Below are positions 1-8,655 of a stretch of 64,000 nt of DNA, piece after piece; positions within the stretch are counted from its first letter, which is position 1; each line of letters begins with the position of its first letter. The stretch comes from Methylobacterium sp. BTF04. GTDB taxonomy: Bacteria; Pseudomonadota; Alphaproteobacteria; Rhizobiales; Beijerinckiaceae. Where the stretch lies: the NCBI RefSeq assembly GCF_010692745.1, contig NZ_JAAHTB010000004.1, positions 1 through 64,000 on the forward strand. The letters run 5' to 3'. Both the position numbers and the translations under genes were made by a program. The notes beneath the pieces are model-generated. The model ran no database searches, was not told the DNA's origin, and saw only the letters and a list, made by a program, of their open reading frames with translations.

Positions 1-258
1 ATAACGCCATGTCGATCACTCCATGACCCCCCGACCAAAAGCCAGGGGTGGGTTCGGACACGGGTCACTTCTCGATGGAAACTTCGGGCTCCGCTGGGTC
101 AACTCTCAGCAGAAATCAACAGCCGTGGGCCGAGATCGATGATGTTGTTCCACAGTTTTACGGCGTGGTCGCGGCCTGGCATCGGCAGAACTCGGCTTCC
201 GTTCGATGGGATGGCGCTCAGCTTCGCCGATCAACCTTGTGCGGGGATGGTGCCATGC

Positions 259-288
259 AAAAGGCCACGCCTCTTTCGAAGCGTGGCC
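259..288 (-). terminator. Rho-independent terminator downstream of flagellin
   Basis: Read on the minus strand, an 8-bp perfect stem GGCCACGC/GCGTGGCC with a 10-nt loop is followed directly by TTTT. It lies about 90 bp beyond the flagellin stop codon and fits a factor-independent terminator for that gene. Assigned by inspection; no folding energy was computed. Confidence 0.7.
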
Positions 289-341
289 GAGGACACCTTG
301 CAGTGAGGGGGAATGGCACCGCCGCAAAGCGGGGAACGCGT

Positions 342-372
342 GGGCGCCGAAGCGATCCCCGCTTCGGCGCCC
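342..372. other. Strong 13-bp GC hairpin just after the flagellin stop
   Basis: GGGCGCCGAAGCG and its exact reverse complement are separated by 5 nt (ATCCC), immediately 3' of the flagellin stop codon. There is no T-tract, so it is more likely a 3'-end stabiliser or the first part of a bipartite terminator with the hairpin at 259-288. The rest of positions 1-377 contains no gene I can support. Confidence 0.55.
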
Positions 373-377
373 GCCGC

Positions 378-1544
378 TTAGCGGAACAGGCTCAGGATCT
401 GCTGGGTGTTGGTGTTGGAGATCGTGAGCGACTGCATGCCGAGCTGCTGCTGGACCTGGAGGGCCTTGAGCCGGGTCGATTCCTCCTCCATGTCCGCATC
501 CACCAGCGTGCCGATGCTGCGCTCGTTCGCCTTGATGAGCGAGTCCACGAAGTTCGTCTGCGAGGTGATCTGGCTCTTGGCCGAGCCGAGCGTGGTCGCG
601 ACGTTGGTCATCGCGTTCAGCGCCTTGTCGGCGAGGGCGATGTAGGCGCGGAGCTTCGACAGGTCGTTGTTCTGGATGTCGCCGATGTCGATCGTGTCGA
701 CGCTGAGCGCGTAGCCCTTGGCGAGGCCATCGTTGTCGGCGCCGGACACGGCCCACTGCTTGTTCAGGATGCCACCCGTACCGTCCGTCCCTGCGACGGC
801 GGCGGTGTTCGCCGCCTTCACGCCGGTGTCGAAGGTCGTCTGGGCCGCCGAGAAAGTCGTCTTGGCGGTGTCGAGGGCGGTCTGGGCGGCCGCGTCCTTG
901 TTGCTGGCGCCGAACGTCTTCTGCGCGGTGTCGAAGGTCGTCTGGGCCGTCTTGAAGTCGGCGACCAGGGTGCCGCCGGCCGCGCCGGCGCTGGCCGTGC
1001 CGGCCGTGGTCTTCGCGTCGTAGAGCTTGGTCTTGTCGACGGACACGGTGAGCGTGTCGACGGCGATCACGCCCTGGGTCCGCGTGAACGACGAGACGAT
1101 CTTGCGGTCGGAGACGTAGTTGCCGGCGCTCGAATCCGTGGACAGCCAGGCCTCGCCGCTGACCACGGACGCGTCCGAGGTCTGCTTGACCGATTTCAGG
1201 GCGTCGTTGATCTCGCTCTGGATCTTGCTGCGGTCGACGTTCGGGGACAGGGCGGCGGTGAGCTTGTCCTTGATCGTCTGGAACTGGTTGATGACCGAGT
1301 TCGCGCCGTTGTAGGCGACATCGACCGAGTTGGCGCCGAGACCGAGCGCGTCCTTCACGGCACCGAGGGAGCCGTTGTCGGCGCGGATGGTGGTGGCGAT
1401 CGACCAGTAGGCGGCGTTGTCGGACGAGGTCGCGACCTTCAGGCCCGTGGAGATGCGGGCGCTGGACTGGTCCAGACTCTGGTTGGTCAGCTTGAGGGTC
1501 GTCAGCGCCGTCATGGCGGACGTGTTGGTCAGAAGGCTCGACAT
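378..1544 (-). CDS. fliC: Flagellin
   Basis: 388-aa structural subunit of the flagellar filament, exported by the flagellar type III apparatus. The conserved N-terminal D0/D1 helices (start MSSLLTNTSAMTAL, then the SSARISTGLKV-type segment) and C-terminal D0 helix (ending QQILSLFR) match alphaproteobacterial flagellins. The middle (about residues 180-270) is variable and Ala/Thr/Asp rich, with repeated AQTTFDT-like helical segments. A GGGA-like ribosome site precedes the ATG. The gene stands alone: no flaF, flbT or other flagellar gene is adjacent. The IS256-family element begins 234 bp upstream of the start, so upstream control DNA may be altered. Identity is secure; which filament paralogue it is cannot be told. 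Confidence 0.93.
   Translation of the reverse strand: MSSLLTNTSAMTALTTLKLTNQSLDQSSARISTGLKVATSSDNAAYWSIATTIRADNGSLGAVKDALGLGANSVDVAYNGANSVINQFQTIKDKLTAALSPNVDRSKIQSEINDALKSVKQTSDASVVSGEAWLSTDSSAGNYVSDRKIVSSFTRTQGVIAVDTLTVSVDKTKLYDAKTTAGTASAGAAGGTLVADFKTAQTTFDTAQKTFGASNKDAAAQTALDTAKTTFSAAQTTFDTGVKAANTAAVAGTDGTGGILNKQWAVSGADNDGLAKGYALSVDTIDIGDIQNNDLSKLRAYIALADKALNAMTNVATTLGSAKSQITSQTNFVDSLIKANERSIGTLVDADMEEESTRLKALQVQQQLGMQSLTISNTNTQQILSLFR
825..949. repeat. Duplicated 23-bp segment inside the flagellin variable domain
   Basis: The same 23 bases (beginning GGTGTCGAAGGTCGTC) occur at 825-847 and 927-949, 102 bp apart, so the duplication keeps the frame (34 codons). On the coding strand both copies encode an AQTTFDT-type helical stretch in the surface-exposed part of the protein. 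Confidence 0.75.
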
Positions 1545-1673
1545 GATGATGTCCCTAGATGAAAATTCGGGGACATACCGGATTCTCGCCGGTATAGCGG
1601 TGCGGCCTCATGCCTTCGAGCGCGCCCTCGGGCCTATCGCTCAATCCGCTATCGATCTGGACTGCGGCAGACC

Positions 1674-1695
1674 GTATCGAACACCTTGTCGATAC
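1674..1695. promoter_or_regulatory. Dyad GTATCGA-N8-TCGATAC upstream of flagellin
   Basis: A perfect 7-bp inverted repeat with an 8-nt centre, about 130 bp upstream of the flagellin ATG. The geometry suits a dimeric regulator or a small hairpin in the leader. The binding protein is unknown. The interval 1545-1777 otherwise holds only leader and promoter DNA. Confidence 0.4.
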
Positions 1696-1738
1696 ATTGC
1701 TTCGCTGCCGCTTCGCGGGATTGATAGCCCGCAAGATC

Positions 1739-1754
1739 CTAACGACAGGTTAAC
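1739..1754. promoter_or_regulatory. CtrA-like site CTAA-N7-TTAAC
   Basis: One mismatch from the alphaproteobacterial CtrA consensus TTAA-N7-TTAAC. It lies 195 bp upstream of the flagellin start and 24 bp from the left end of the IS element. CtrA is known to control flagellar and pilus genes in alphaproteobacteria. Assignment rests on the motif alone. Confidence 0.35.
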
Positions 1755-1777
1755 GCGCGCGCTGTGACCCTTCGGTC

Positions 1778-2892
1778 GTGTCCCCGGCTGTGGTGTCGCT
1801 GAGGGTTGTCATCGGCGATTGCCGGTGAGGATTGGGTTGCGAGATCCACCCCTGACCGGAGAGACCCCCGATGACCGACGAGATGATGAACCTGCGCGGG
1901 CTGCTGGAGAAGAGTCCCGACGCGGATGTTTTGCGCGAGATGATCGGCTTTGCCGCGCAGCGCCTGATGGAGCTGGAGGTCGGGGGGCTGACCGGCGCCA
2001 GTTTCGGCGAGAAGAGCCCCGATCGGCTGGCTCAGCGCAACGGCTATCGCGAGCGCGACTGGGAGACGCGGGCCGGCACGGTCGAGGGCGACGGGCCCTA
2101 TCTCTGGATCGACGCCACCTACGTGAAGGTCCGCCAGGCCGGCTGGATCGTTTCGGTGGCGGTGTTCGTCGCGGTTGGCGTCAACAACGACGGCCGGCGC
2201 GAGGTGCTGGGCCTGGATATCGGCCCCTCCGAGGCCGAGGCCTTCTGGACGGACTTCCTGCGCAAGCTGGCGCGACGCGGCCCGCGCGGCGTCAAGCTCG
2301 TCATCTCCGACAGCCATGAGGGCATCAAGGCGGCCGTCTCGCAGGTGCTGATCGCGACCTGGCAGCGCTGCCGGGTTCACGTCATGCGCAACGCCCTGGC
2401 TCATGCCGGCCGCTCGGGACGCCGTGTCGTCTCAGCCTTCATCGCCACCGCTTTCGCCCAGGACGATGCGGCGGCCGCAAGCCAACAATGGCGCAAGGTC
2501 GCCGACCAACTCAGGCCGACCGTCCCCAAGCTCGCCGCCCTGATGGACAAGGCCGAGACAGACGTGCTCGCCTACAGGACCTTCCCGACGCAGCACCGCG
2601 CCAAGCTGCACAGCACCAATCCGCTGGAGCGCCTCAACGGCAAGATCAAACGGCGAACCGAGGTCGTCGGCATCTTCCCCAACGAGGCTGACATCACCAG
2701 GCTCGTCGGCGCGATCTTGCTCGAACAGAACGATGAATGGGCCGTCCAGCGCGCTCGATACATCACGCTGGAAAGCATCGCTCCGATCAGCGATGATCCC
2801 GTCGTCAGCCCGCCAGCCGTGGCCGCCTGACCAGCCCGGCCAAGCCGGCGAGCGACGGTCCCTACCGTCAGCTACACCACGCTATGGGACAC
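1778..2892 (+). mobile_element. IS256-family insertion sequence, internally deleted
   Basis: About 1.1 kb bounded by imperfect terminal inverted repeats. The left end begins GTGTCCCCGGCTGTGGTGTC and the reverse complement of the right end begins GTGTCCCATAGCGTGGTGTA; about 24 of 31 positions match. The single gene inside is an IS256-type transposase with a large internal in-frame deletion. The 8-bp flanks (CTTCGGTC left, TGTCACTG right) do not match, so no target duplication is visible. The right end stops 2 bp short of the convergent TadG stop codon. Since transposase function is doubtful, movement would probably need help from an intact copy elsewhere. Confidence 0.85.
1871..2830 (+). pseudogene. 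IS256-family transposase, about 80 residues missing
   Basis: 319 aa, whereas relatives are about 400 aa. The N-terminal [17 protein letters not shown] motif is followed almost at once by [14 protein letters not shown]; in intact members roughly 80 residues (a helical DNA-binding part and the start of the catalytic domain) lie between. The DDE residues appear kept: Asp in WIDATYVK, Asp in ISDSHEGIK, Glu in [13 protein letters not shown]. The reading frame is open, so this is a clean deletion rather than a frameshift. Probably inactive alone, though it might still bind partner subunits. Family certain; inactivity inferred. Confidence 0.85.
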
Positions 2893-2894
2893 TG

Positions 2895-4559
2895 TCACTG
2901 ACTGATCCGCAGCGAGCCGATGCTTGACGCGATCTTGCTGAAGGCGGCGATCAGATCGTCGGAGGTGTTGGCGATATAGGCCTGCGACGGAGACGAGGCG
3001 CAGTTCGCCAGCAGGGTCGTGCCTTGCGTATCGATCGGGTCCGAACTGACGCTGAACCCGATCGTATAGATCGAGATGCCGGCCGCTTGCGCGTTGGTAC
3101 AGCTCAGCAGCGTCAACTGGTCGAGTGCCGTTCGCGCATCGCTGGCGTTGGTGAGGTTGCGGTAGCCCGTCGGCAGGCGGTTGTCCGGTGTGGTACCGTC
3201 GGCGTTGAGGAAGTATCCCATCGGAAAATACAACGTCTGATTATAGTTGTTGTAGGGATTGTCCGTCCAACTGTTGGCGCCGTCGGTCATCAGGATGATC
3301 ACCTTGTTCGTCGTGGTCGCGTTGTAGGCTCCTCCGTCGGCGAACACGCTCTTCGGCGAGAGCGTCCGCCAGCCCCACATGAAGCCCTCGTGGATGTTCG
3401 TCGCGCCCGAAGCAACCAATGAACTGACGAGCGACTTCAGCGTCGCGGCACTGGTCGTAAGCCGCTGAAGCGGCTTGCTCGTACACATGAAATTCGGGCC
3501 ATTCGGGATACCGACGTCGGAGCTGGTCGTGGAGGACGCTCCGCTCAAGGCGACGTACTTGCAGGCGCTGTTCTCGGCGGCCTGGAAGCTCGTTGGGCTG
3601 GCCTTGCAGGTGGCGATGCTCGTCGTATCGTCGATGTAACTGTTATAGCTGTAATAAGTCGTCGAGCCGGCCTTGAAAGCAACGCGGTTTATGCTGCCGT
3701 TGCCCGGCTCGTCGGGGGCGAACAAGGGTACATACAGGGTGTCGCTCGAACTCGGCGTACCATCCTTCGTGTTATCGGGAAAAGGCAGCGTCTCGAAGCA
3801 GCCGCCCCAGGCCCAGGCGGCATACTTCGCGGACAAGAGGCTGAAGATACTGAACCGGCTGGTGAAACCGGCCGCCTTCGCGAGCGTCTTGTCGACGTTC
3901 GTCCAATGGTAAGTCGAGGCGCCGGTCGTATCGACCCAACTGGAGGAGGCGTAAGACGTGCCGACGTTGACCGACGCAGCGAACGGGACGATCGAGATGC
4001 GTGTATCCGCGGAGAACGCAGAGTTGTTCTTGACGTAATCGATGAAGTTGGAGGCTGCGGTTTGCGCAGCCGAGAGCTTGGAGCCGCTGCCTCCCGAATT
4101 GGCCATCGAGCCCGTCGTGTCGAGCACCAGGGCAATCTCGAAGGTCTTCGGCATCGGCGATGCGCATTGCGACTGGACGGACACTCCGTTTGAGGTGCGG
4201 TTGAGGAATCCTCCGAAGAACATCGGGGCCGTGGCGCCGGCCGTCAGCAGGATCTTGCGCGGGCTGGCGGTGATCGTCAGCGGATTGACCGTCAGTCCGA
4301 CGCTGCTGCCCATGTAGCTCGTCATGGAGACGAGAGCCTGAGCATTCAGGACGGTGTTCGTGGTCGTCGAGGCGGTCTGGCACAGCATCAGCGTCGACGC
4401 GTCGGCGGCCGCCTGAAGCTTGGTTCTCAGGCGCGTCGCGAGGCCGTAATCCACGGCCGCCCCCGCGAAACCGAGGAGCGGAAGGCTCGCCAAGGCGAAG
4501 ATGATCGCGACGTTTCCGTCTCGGTGCGACCAAAATCGACGAAGTCGTGCGAGGGGCAT
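2895..4559 (-). CDS. TadG-like pilus-associated protein with VWA domain
   Basis: 554 aa. The N-terminus has the Tad-type membrane segment (GNVAIIFALASLPLLGFAGA, about residues 15-34) that follows a charged leader. From about residue 140 there is a von Willebrand A domain: MIDAS motif DTTGS at 147-151 and a later ILMTDGANSW strand. TadG proteins are minor components of Flp/Tad pilus systems, anchored in the inner membrane with the VWA domain outside the cytoplasm. The C-terminus (GSLRISQ) matches the usual end of this family, so the IS element just downstream has not truncated it. It follows two TadE-like genes on the same strand. Confidence 0.85.
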   Translation of the reverse strand: MPLARLRRFWSHRDGNVAIIFALASLPLLGFAGAAVDYGLATRLRTKLQAAADASTLMLCQTASTTTNTVLNAQALVSMTSYMGSSVGLTVNPLTITASPRKILLTAGATAPMFFGGFLNRTSNGVSVQSQCASPMPKTFEIALVLDTTGSMANSGGSGSKLSAAQTAASNFIDYVKNNSAFSADTRISIVPFAASVNVGTSYASSSWVDTTGASTYHWTNVDKTLAKAAGFTSRFSIFSLLSAKYAAWAWGGCFETLPFPDNTKDGTPSSSDTLYVPLFAPDEPGNGSINRVAFKAGSTTYYSYNSYIDDTTSIATCKASPTSFQAAENSACKYVALSGASSTTSSDVGIPNGPNFMCTSKPLQRLTTSAATLKSLVSSLVASGATNIHEGFMWGWRTLSPKSVFADGGAYNATTTNKVIILMTDGANSWTDNPYNNYNQTLYFPMGYFLNADGTTPDNRLPTGYRNLTNASDARTALDQLTLLSCTNAQAAGISIYTIGFSVSSDPIDTQGTTLLANCASSPSQAYIANTSDDLIAAFSKIASSIGSLRISQ

Positions 4560-4613
4560 CGGAAGCTCCTGAGACGCTGAACTCGGGCGGAGGAGATGGG
4601 AATGCCCCCCCGG

Positions 4614-5252
4614 TCAGGAGGCGGTCGTCGGGCACGAAATGCCGTTCGGCAGAATGATTTCGGCATAGGTGCTGTTGTAGGTCGTGCCGCCGCGGACAGG
4701 CCACGGCATGGTGGCGCTGAACGTGATGCTGGTGGTGCCGGTGAAGAGCTGTACCAGGGCCGCGCCCAACATCGGCGTATAGGGCATCGTCACCTCGGCC
4801 AGGATGTAGCGCATACCCGTCGTCTGAAAGGCGGTGGGAACGGTGATGTCCGTGGCCGCGGCCTTGGCGGTTCGGGCGGTGGCATTGAGAGCGGCGCTGG
4901 AGCAGACGTAGGGGCGCGTGTTCAGCGTCGTCAGGTAGACGCCCATCGCGCTCACCTTGATCGTGGCGTTCGCGCTGTTGAAGGGCGCGAGCACCAGTGA
5001 CGCCGCGGAGAAGATGTCGCCCATCGTCGCCGAAGCAATCGGATTGGTCGTGTCGCCTTGCGAGGTCAGATCGGCAAGCGTGCGGGTCAGGAGCGTGACC
5101 TTGCGCGAGTTGTCGATGGCATGCGCCAATTCGGAGATGCCGACGAACAGGGACAGCATGATCGGCAGGATCAGGGCGAATTCGACGGCCGATACGCCCT
5201 GCGTGTCGCGGCGAAAATCGGATCTGAGCCGGGGAAAAAGCGGGTGCTTCAT
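4614..5252 (-). CDS. TadE-like minor pseudopilin
   Basis: 212 aa. Residues 19-25 read GVSAVEF, the prepilin-type site with Glu at +5, followed by a hydrophobic helix (ALILPIMLSLFVG), as in TadE family pseudopilins cleaved by the TadV/CpaA peptidase. The remainder is a beta-rich extracytoplasmic domain without a recognised catalytic motif. It starts 8 bp after the stop of the upstream TadE-like gene and 54 bp before the TadG-like gene, so the three are very likely one transcript. No TadA ATPase, TadB/C platform or secretin is nearby; the assembly machinery must be encoded elsewhere. Confidence 0.8.
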   Translation of the reverse strand: MKHPLFPRLRSDFRRDTQGVSAVEFALILPIMLSLFVGISELAHAIDNSRKVTLLTRTLADLTSQGDTTNPIASATMGDIFSAASLVLAPFNSANATIKVSAMGVYLTTLNTRPYVCSSAALNATARTAKAAATDITVPTAFQTTGMRYILAEVTMPYTPMLGAALVQLFTGTTSITFSATMPWPVRGGTTYNSTYAEIILPNGISCPTTAS

Positions 5253-5260
5253 GGCGGGCC

Positions 5261-5863
5261 TTAGCAGGCCCCCGTGCTCGTGGACGAATAAGGCTCCGTT
5301 CGGAACACGCCGGTCGAACGCATCAGGTAGGACCCGTCCGCCATGCCGGTCAGCCCCGGCAGCAACTTCGCGAAGAACACCGACAGCGACACCACCGCGG
5401 TCACGACGACGATTTGTCCGGGTTTCGCGCAGGTATACCCCTCGAATTTCGCGCTGATCGCCTTGGTCGCTGGATCATAAGCGGTGGCCGAAGCACTACT
5501 GGCGAAGGAACTCGCCGACGAGACGTTGAGCTTGACATTGTTGCAGACAAAAACCGTCGCAACCGCGCTCGTGCCGGAACCGCACATGACGGTCTTGAGA
5601 TTTGCCAGAAGGGTCGTCGGGTCGGTGACGCCGGTGTTGGCGGTTTGGAAGTTGCCGGTGAACAAATTGCGCTCAGCTCTTTCAACCATGAAGTCGAGGT
5701 TCGTCTGCGCCCAGATGATGAAGCACCACTGAATGATGCCGCCCAGCAACATGAAGAAGGGGAGACTCACCAGGGCGAACTCAACCGCGGCTGAGCCAGA
5801 CGAAGCCGAGCGGAATCGGTCAATGCATTCGCGGAATGTTCGAGCCAACGAGAGGCGCATCAC
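5261..5863 (-). CDS. TadE-like minor pseudopilin
   Basis: 200 aa, first gene of the TadE-TadE-TadG run. A basic leader is followed by GSAAVEF (residues 23-29), the same prepilin-type motif with Glu at +5, then a membrane helix (ALVSLPFFMLLGGIIQ). The C-terminal half includes a second hydrophobic stretch (VVVTAVVSLSVFFAKLLPGL, about residues 150-170), a common feature of this family. Two ATGs are adjacent (MM); the upstream one is used here. Likely a minor subunit of a Flp-type pilus or related envelope structure. Confidence 0.8.
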   Translation of the reverse strand: MMRLSLARTFRECIDRFRSASSGSAAVEFALVSLPFFMLLGGIIQWCFIIWAQTNLDFMVERAERNLFTGNFQTANTGVTDPTTLLANLKTVMCGSGTSAVATVFVCNNVKLNVSSASSFASSASATAYDPATKAISAKFEGYTCAKPGQIVVVTAVVSLSVFFAKLLPGLTGMADGSYLMRSTGVFRTEPYSSTSTGAC

Positions 5864-5909
5864 GAGGGGCAGCCAGAGGTTGTGGACCCAAACGATTATC
5901 TGCGGGCAA

Positions 5910-5940
5910 GTTGACCACGGTATCTTAACAATCGGTCAAC
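5910..5940. promoter_or_regulatory. Dyad and CtrA-like site upstream of TadE genes
   Basis: GTTGACC (5910-5916) and GGTCAAC (5934-5940) form a perfect 7-bp inverted repeat with 17 nt between them. Embedded in it is TTAA-N7-TCAAC (5925-5940), one mismatch from the CtrA consensus. It lies 47-77 bp upstream of the first TadE-like gene, a plausible control position. The rest of the gap (5864-6273) is AT-richer near this site and otherwise shows no gene. Confidence 0.4.
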
Positions 5941-6273
5941 AGAGGGTGGCATCTTAAACACGCTGTAGTGAGGATATTTATCGACGCACTTCTCGAATAA
6001 GCTGCGCGTTTACGAGCCTGAGCGTTGTGGAAGCGATCGAGATACGCGGGCTCAGCGTCGGCTTTCGCCGCCCAATCGGCCATCTGCTGGCGGGACGAGG
6101 CGCGGCCGCGCGGGTCGCTATGTGCTGTCTTGCCTCAGTCGGAAACCGGCCCGACGGCTTTCGGCCATTCACCAACGTGCCGACCAAGAGCCGCGGCAGG
6201 TGGGAATTGGGTGTCCGATGCCGATCGATTTACGCCGCGATGATCCAGCGCAGAACGGCCACGTATTCCGGCC

Positions 6274-8655
6274 TTAGCGCCGTCCCCGATCCTTCCCCTC
6301 CGCCGCCCGGCGCAGGGCCTCCGCAAAGGCACCTTCAGCCGCGGGACGTTCGGGCGAGGCTGCGCCCGGAGCCGCGCCGCGGGGCGCCGGGGCAAGGGCA
6401 GGGGCAGGGGCAGGGGCGGATTTCTGCTGGGACCGGACGGGCGTCGGCCGCTCATCCCGGTCTCGGGGGCGGGGCGCGTCGGAATCGTCCGCGCGCATGC
6501 TGAGCGCGATGCGCTTGCGGTTGGCGTCCACCTCGATCACCCGCACCTGAACCACGTCGCCGGGTTTCACCACCTCGCGCGGGTCCTTCACGAAGCGGTC
6601 GGCGAGCATCGAGATATGGACGAGCCCGTCCTGATGCACCCCGAGGTCGACGAAGGCGCCGAAGGCCGCGACGTTGGTCACCACGCCCTCCAGCCGCATC
6701 CCCGGTTTGAGGTCGGAGATCTTTTCCACGCCCTCCTGGAAGGTCGCGGTGCGGAAGGCCGGGCGAGGGTCGCGGCCGGGTTTTTCCAGCTCGGCGATGA
6801 TGTCGGTGACGGTGGGCAGCCCGAAGGTCGCGTCGGTGAAGCGCATCGGGTCGAGGGCGCGCAGGGCGCCGGTGTTGCCGATCAGGGCGCCGATGGGCTG
6901 GCCCGTGGCGGCCAGGATGCGACGCACCACCGGATAGGCCTCCGGATGGACGCCCGAGGCGTCGAGGGGGTCGTCGCCGCGGCGGATGCGCAGGAATCCC
7001 GCCGCGAGTTCGTAGGCCTTGGGCCCGAGGCCGGCGACCTTCTTCAGGCTGGCGCGGGTGCGGAACGGGCCCTTGGCGTCACGCTCCACCACGATGTTGC
7101 CCGCCACCCGCTCGGTGAGGCCCGAGACCCGGGCGAGCAGGGGCGCCGAGGCGATGTTCACGTCGACGCCGACGCCGTTCACGCAATCCTCCACCACGGC
7201 ATCCAGGGCCTTCGCGAGCTGACCCTCGGCGAGATCGTGCTGGTACTGCCCGACGCCGATGGCCCTGGGCTCGATCTTCACCAGTTCCGCCAGCGGATCC
7301 TGCAGGCGCCGGGCGATGGAGACCGCGCCGCGCAGGGTGACGTCGAGGCCGGGCAGTTCCGCGCTGGCATAGGCGGAGGCCGAATAGACCGAGGCGCCGG
7401 CTTCCGACACCATCACCTTGGTGAGCGTCAGCTCGGGCCGCTTGGCGATCAACTCGGCGGCGAGCCGGTCGGTCTCGCGCGAGGCGGTGCCGTTGCCGAT
7501 GGCGACGAGCTCGACCTTATGGGCAAGGCAGAGCTTCGCGAGCACGACGAGAGCGCCGTTCCAGTCGCGCCGGGGCTCGTGCGGGTAGATCACGTCGGTG
7601 GCCGCCACCTTGCCGGTGGCGTCGACCACGGCGACCTTCACGCCGCTGCGAAAACCCGGATCGAGCCCGAGGGTCGGGCGGGCGCCGGCGGGGGCTGCCA
7701 GCAGCAGGTCGCGCAGGTTGCCGGCAAAGACCGAGACGGCGCCAGTTTCGGCGACCTGGCGCAGGCGGGCGCGAAGATCGGTGTCGATGGCCGGTTTGAG
7801 CCGCGTGCGCCAGGCCTTCCGTACGGTCTCCAGCAAGAAGGCATCGCCGGCCCGGCCCTGGTCACGGATGCCGAAGGTCCGGGCGATGCGCAGTTCCTGC
7901 GCGGAGGGCATGCCCTTGGCCGGCTCGTCGCCCACCGCGTCGGCGATGGCGAGATCGAGGACCTCCTCCTTCTCGCCCCGGAACAGGGCGAGGATGCGAT
8001 GCGAGGGCAGGCGGGTCAGCGGTTCGGCAAAGGAGAAATAGTCGGCGAATTTCTCGCCGGACGCCTCCTTGCCGGCCTTGACCGAGGAGACGATGCGGCC
8101 GCGCTGCCAGCCGGTGTCGCGCAGGGCGCCCGTCAGGTCGGGATCCTCGCTGAAGCGCTCGATGAGGATGGAGCGAGCGCCCTCCAGCGCCGCGCCCGTA
8201 TCGGCGACGCCCTTGGCCGCATCGACGAAGGCTTCGGCCGCGGCGGCCGGATCGCCCTCGGGCCGGGCGAGCAGGGCCTCGGCGAGGGGGCCGAGTCCAG
8301 CCTCGCGGGCGATCTGCGCCTTGGTACGGCGCTTCACCTTGAACGGAAGATAGAGGTCTTCGAGCCGGGCCTTGGTGTCGGCGCCGAGGATGCGGGCCTT
8401 GAGGCCGGCATCGAGCCGGCCCTGACCCTCGATGCTGTCGAGGATCGCCGCCCGCCGCGCCTCCAGGTCGCGCAGATAGGCGAGACGGACTTCGAGATCG
8501 CGCAGCTGCGCATCGTCGAGGCCGCCGGTGGCCTCTTTGCGGTAGCGCGCCACGAACGGCACCGTGGCGCCGCCGTCGAGCAACTCCACCGCGGCGGCGA
8601 CCTGGCGCTCGGCGACCTTCAGCTCGGCCGCGAGGGTAGCGGTGATGGCGGCCAT
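6274..8655 (-). CDS. tex: Tex-family RNA-binding transcriptional accessory protein
   Basis: 793 aa, normal for Tex/YhgF. Order seen: N-terminal helical Tex domain, YqgF/RNase H-like fold (around LGLDPGFRSGVKVAVVDATG), helix-hairpin-helix part (GLTERVAGNIVVERD, KKVAGLGPKAYELAAGFLRI) and a C-terminal S1 RNA-binding domain (GMRLEGVVTNVAAFGAFVDL to RIALSMR). The last 70 or so residues form a Pro/Ala/Arg-rich tail, probably disordered. Tex is a cytoplasmic nucleic-acid-binding protein linked to transcription. It stands alone between intergenic gaps. Identification is firm. Confidence 0.95.
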   Translation of the reverse strand: MAAITATLAAELKVAERQVAAAVELLDGGATVPFVARYRKEATGGLDDAQLRDLEVRLAYLRDLEARRAAILDSIEGQGRLDAGLKARILGADTKARLEDLYLPFKVKRRTKAQIAREAGLGPLAEALLARPEGDPAAAAEAFVDAAKGVADTGAALEGARSILIERFSEDPDLTGALRDTGWQRGRIVSSVKAGKEASGEKFADYFSFAEPLTRLPSHRILALFRGEKEEVLDLAIADAVGDEPAKGMPSAQELRIARTFGIRDQGRAGDAFLLETVRKAWRTRLKPAIDTDLRARLRQVAETGAVSVFAGNLRDLLLAAPAGARPTLGLDPGFRSGVKVAVVDATGKVAATDVIYPHEPRRDWNGALVVLAKLCLAHKVELVAIGNGTASRETDRLAAELIAKRPELTLTKVMVSEAGASVYSASAYASAELPGLDVTLRGAVSIARRLQDPLAELVKIEPRAIGVGQYQHDLAEGQLAKALDAVVEDCVNGVGVDVNIASAPLLARVSGLTERVAGNIVVERDAKGPFRTRASLKKVAGLGPKAYELAAGFLRIRRGDDPLDASGVHPEAYPVVRRILAATGQPIGALIGNTGALRALDPMRFTDATFGLPTVTDIIAELEKPGRDPRPAFRTATFQEGVEKISDLKPGMRLEGVVTNVAAFGAFVDLGVHQDGLVHISMLADRFVKDPREVVKPGDVVQVRVIEVDANRKRIALSMRADDSDAPRPRDRDERPTPVRSQQKSAPAPAPALAPAPRGAAPGAASPERPAAEGAFAEALRRAAEGKDRGRR

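Noticed and set aside
48..1562. 504-codon open frame on the plus strand opposite flagellin
   Set aside because: Arg/Gly/Val/Glu-rich antisense frame produced by GC-rich third codon positions; flagellin on the other strand is certain.
2895..4559. TadG-like gene thought to be truncated by the adjacent IS
   Set aside because: Its C-terminus (SLRISQ) matches the normal end of the family and the stop codon lies outside the IS.
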